A stretch of 8,869 nucleotides of DNA from Bacteroidales bacterium (GTDB lineage: Bacteria > Bacteroidota > Bacteroidia > Bacteroidales > UBA932): the NCBI GenBank assembly GCA_017548805.1, contig JAFYZE010000302.1, positions 1 through 8,869 of the forward strand. Reading direction: 5' to 3'. This document shows positions 7,065 through 8,869 of the stretch, piece after piece. Below the pieces are notes generated by a model. The model had not been told where the DNA came from. It was given only the letters and a program-made list of their open reading frames with translations, and made no database searches. Positions within the stretch are counted from its first letter, which is position 1. Each line of letters opens with the position of its first letter. The translations under genes and the position numbers were made by a program.

Positions 7065-7900
7065 AATATTGATTTCAGTGCTATGCGGAATTCCGGCATG
7101 GGGCACCGGGTGTCGCGTTCAACTATAAGTGTCTTGAGGCCGGCAAATGGCATTATCTCCTCCTCTATATCTTTCAGCGGCCTGTCGCTGCCGAAATAAG
7201 CATGTGCGAAATGCTCCCAGAACTTGCCTGCCAGCGCCTTCGGCATGTGGAAGGTCTCCTTGATGAAATCTTCGCCGCTGAGGTTGCAGCACAGATACAC
7301 CATGCCGACATCGAAGAGGTTGTAGCCATAGCAGAAGTCTCCGAGGTCGATGAAATAGCGCTTGTCACCGATGAAGATGGCGTTGCTGAACTGGAGGTCT
7401 CCGTGTATGGCTGTGTCGGTGTCGGGCGCATCGGAGATGAAGCGTCCGATGCGGTCCTTCTCCTCCGCCGTGAAGAAAGGATTGGCCTCCAGCAGGAGGA
7501 AATACCTCTCCTTTACGCTCTCGAACTGCGTGGTGTCCACATGTATGGCATGCAGGTCCAGGCACATCTTTGCGAAGATGGTGGCATACTCCTCCACCTT
7601 TTCGGGATTGTCTGCGGTAGCCCTGGAGAAGGATTTTTTGCCGATAATACGGCGGAAACGGATGCCGTACCGGCCGTCCTCGGTGACAACGTACTCGCCG
7701 GGCTCGGGAGTGGGTATGCCGAGGTCATAAACCTTGCGGGCGAGACGCATCTCGTCGAGTGGCTGCCTCGCTTTGCCCGGGAAGTAGAGCTTGAGCATCA
7801 CCGACGGGTCGGTGCGATGGTCGAAACTCTCTCCGTTGGCGCCTCCGCCGGAGAGGATGTAGTCCTCGAGGGATATTTTCATCGCTTCCTGATCCATCAT
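7061..7900 (-). CDS. Aminoglycoside-phosphotransferase-fold (APH) kinase, substrate unknown
   Basis: 279 residues with a full small-molecule-kinase core: glycine-rich loop LSGGGANGESF (16-26), candidate ATP-binding lysine in VMLKLY (K37), catalytic loop HGDLQFSN (H166, D168, N173) and the metal aspartate in FIDLGDF (D185). This is Pfam APH (PF01636), and the overall look matches the TIGR02172 subgroup I recall from Fibrobacter, whose substrate is not established. It is unlikely to be a drug-resistance gene: it sits in the middle of a regulatory operon, not next to any mobile element. The start is ATGATG; the first ATG overlaps the HD gene stop by 4 nt, the second by 1 nt, and either is possible. 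An AAAGG lies 10 nt before the first. The stop overlaps the sensor phosphatase start by 4 nt. The phosphate acceptor could be a metabolite or a protein; nothing visible decides. Confidence 0.88.
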   Translation of the reverse strand: MMDQEAMKISLEDYILSGGGANGESFDHRTDPSVMLKLYFPGKARQPLDEMRLARKVYDLGIPTPEPGEYVVTEDGRYGIRFRRIIGKKSFSRATADNPEKVEEYATIFAKMCLDLHAIHVDTTQFESVKERYFLLLEANPFFTAEEKDRIGRFISDAPDTDTAIHGDLQFSNAIFIGDKRYFIDLGDFCYGYNLFDVGMVYLCCNLSGEDFIKETFHMPKALAGKFWEHFAHAYFGSDRPLKDIEEEIMPFAGLKTLIVERDTRCPMPEFRIALKSIL

Positions 7901-8475
7901 TTTCCGAATACCTTTTCAATGAGACTTTCAAACTCCGTGAATGCCGCGGTGCCCTCCAGCTCGCGCATGGAGTCGGCAAGAGCCCTGTAGCGCCACGCAT
8001 GCTCCTTCGGGTCCTTGGCGTGGAATATGTTCCAGAAGGCATCGCCCTTCTCGGCATAGTCGCGGGCGATGGCGCGCATGTTGGAGAGCTTGTCGCCCAG
8101 GGCGACGATCTTCTCGTCGCGCGTGGCCCGCGACAGGCGCTCTATGCCAGCCTGTTTGCGCGAGCGCCAGCTTTCCTCTTCGCTCACTCCCTCCTGCATG
8201 GAGTCGCTCTCGAAAGCGACTATGTCCGCAACGCGGTCCCCGAATTCGGCCCTCAGCTGCTCCACCGTCACGTCGGTGTCCTCCACGGTGTCGTGCAGCG
8301 CCGCTGCGGCAAGGAGCTCCTGGTCGTTGGTCATGGTGGCCACAATCTCCATTGCCTCCATCGGATGCACGATGTACGGGAATCCCTTGCCGCGGCGCTC
8401 CGTCCCGGCGTGGGCCTTGACCGCGAAAATGATGGCGCGGTCGAGCAGTTCGGTATTCAAGGGATTGTTAGCCAT
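7897..8475 (-). CDS. HD-domain hydrolase, predicted small alarmone hydrolase ((p)ppGpp 3'-pyrophosphohydrolase)
   Basis: 192 residues, a stand-alone RelA/SpoT-type HD domain with no synthetase, TGS or ACT part, which is the size of small alarmone hydrolases (MESH1-like). The active-site set is complete: R28, H37 (GFPYIVHP), H61-D62 and E65-D66 (ALHDTVEDT), D128 and N132 (ALGDKLSNMR). Spacings H37-H61 (24) and D62-D128 (66) equal those I recall for the Rel/SpoT hydrolase site (H53-H77, D78-D144). The family uses Mn2+ to remove the 3'-diphosphate of (p)ppGpp; some stand-alone members act on other nucleotides such as NADPH, so the substrate is a prediction. The C-terminal FWNIFHAKD (147-155) helix region is usual for bacterial stand-alone members. 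It starts 3 nt after the stop of the upstream gene with no Shine-Dalgarno and ends overlapping the APH-fold gene by 4 nt. Confidence 0.9.
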   Translation of the reverse strand: MANNPLNTELLDRAIIFAVKAHAGTERRGKGFPYIVHPMEAMEIVATMTNDQELLAAAALHDTVEDTDVTVEQLRAEFGDRVADIVAFESDSMQEGVSEEESWRSRKQAGIERLSRATRDEKIVALGDKLSNMRAIARDYAEKGDAFWNIFHAKDPKEHAWRYRALADSMRELEGTAAFTEFESLIEKVFGK

Positions 8476-8478
8476 GGC

Positions 8479-8869
8479 TTATTGGTTCATAAAAGAAAGG
8501 TTGCGGGCCTGTTCCACGAGCATATCCGCCATCATGGCATTGCTCTCGGAGGCTCCGTTGAGCTCGTCGAGCAGATATTTGATGCCGAGAGAGCCTCCTC
8601 CGTTCTTGAGGATGTATGCGATGCACAGGTCCTGCGGCCCTATGGAGGAGGATATGATGTCCAGGTCGGTGAGCCCGATCTGGTAGCAGGCTATCTGGTA
8701 AGCTCCTTCGGAATACCCCTTTATGATATTGCTCACATCTCCAAGCGACTTGCATGCAAGCCCCTTGAACACGCCGAGATACGGCATCAGCGACACTTCG
8801 TGGATCTCGGCCTGGTTGACGGCGGCTATGCGGCGGTTGAGGTTGCTGAAAGGCTGGAGGTCCAGGAAG
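8479..8869 (-). CDS. C-terminal part of an unrecognised protein
   Basis: The frame ends in TAA at 8481-8479 and stays open through the right edge (last full codon 8868-8866), leaving about 129 residues of C-terminus. A GTG at 8796 could be taken as a start giving 105 residues, but the coding frame continues upstream of it with plausible protein sequence (LNRRIAAVNQAEIHEV), so the gene almost certainly begins outside the window. What is visible looks mostly helical, with two cysteines (a CKSLGD and an IACYQI context) and a Gly-rich turn in ILKNGGGSLGIKYLLDEL. There is no membrane segment or known motif I can name. It lies 3 nt upstream of the HD hydrolase and is therefore part of the same operon. 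Function unknown. Confidence 0.7.
   Translation of the reverse strand, partial: FLDLQPFSNLNRRIAAVNQAEIHEVSLMPYLGVFKGLACKSLGDVSNIIKGYSEGAYQIACYQIGLTDLDIISSSIGPQDLCIAYILKNGGGSLGIKYLLDELNGASESNAMMADMLVEQARNLSFMNQ

Noticed and set aside
7065..7106. Longer N-terminus for the sensor phosphatase from an ATG at 7106
   Set aside because: It would add 14 residues overlapping the APH-fold gene; the ATG at 7064 gives the ATGA overlap seen elsewhere in the operon and begins at the basic stretch before the first membrane segment.
7061..7900. Aminoglycoside resistance gene
   Set aside because: Only the kinase fold is shared; the operon context is regulatory, with no mobile-element or resistance neighbours.
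7202..7990. 262-residue plus-strand open frame opposite the kinase-fold gene
   Set aside because: Antisense to a gene with complete kinase motifs. It crosses the HD/APH junction without any signal of its own.
8479..8796. A complete 105-residue gene starting at the GTG at 8796
   Set aside because: The frame stays open to the window edge with protein-like sequence, and no ribosome site precedes the GTG, so a gene truncated by the window is more likely.

Overview
The window reads as a Bacteroidota chromosome segment, most likely from a gut- or rumen-type Bacteroidales, with moderately high GC. Three things point there. The one clear promoter has the Bacteroidota -7 motif TAnnTTTG. Most genes lack a good Shine-Dalgarno sequence and start at overlapping stop/start codons. 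The secreted peptidase has the short signal peptide ending in 'KAQ' that is common in this phylum. Species cannot be told from the sequence alone.

Every supported gene lies on the minus strand, so the window is read from right to left. From 8869 to 2227 seven genes run with gaps of at most 5 nt or with overlaps of 1-8 nt, which looks like one transcript. In order they are: the C-terminal end of an unrecognised protein (8869-8479); a RelA/SpoT-type HD hydrolase of small alarmone hydrolase size (8475-7897); an aminoglycoside-phosphotransferase-fold kinase of unknown substrate (7900-7061); a membrane sensor carrying an extracytoplasmic dCache domain, a SpoIIE/RsbU-type PP2C phosphatase and an RsbW-type ATPase/kinase in one chain (7064-4863); a STAS anti-sigma-factor-antagonist-like protein (4857-4552); a NhaP2/CvrA-type K+/H+ antiporter with a C-terminal RCK_C domain (4552-3065); and an unrecognised lipoprotein (3072-2227). 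A hairpin followed by a T-run (about 2203-2176) ends the unit.

A 110-bp intergenic region (2117-2226) holds that terminator and then the promoter for a separate gene, a secreted M16 (insulinase/pitrilysin family) zinc peptidase, which runs off the left edge after 705 codons. There is no gene-free stretch longer than 300 bases. I see no RNA genes, mobile elements or CRISPR.

The point of interest is the operon. It combines a complete partner-switching module (a phosphatase and a kinase in one sensor, plus a STAS substrate) with a predicted (p)ppGpp hydrolase, an orphan kinase-fold enzyme and an ion antiporter. A working model (inference) is that a periplasmic ligand sets the phosphorylation state of the STAS protein. 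That protein would then act on an unidentified partner, and the same transcript would adjust alarmone level and cytoplasmic K+/pH. No sigma factor or separate anti-sigma factor is visible here, so the output is open.
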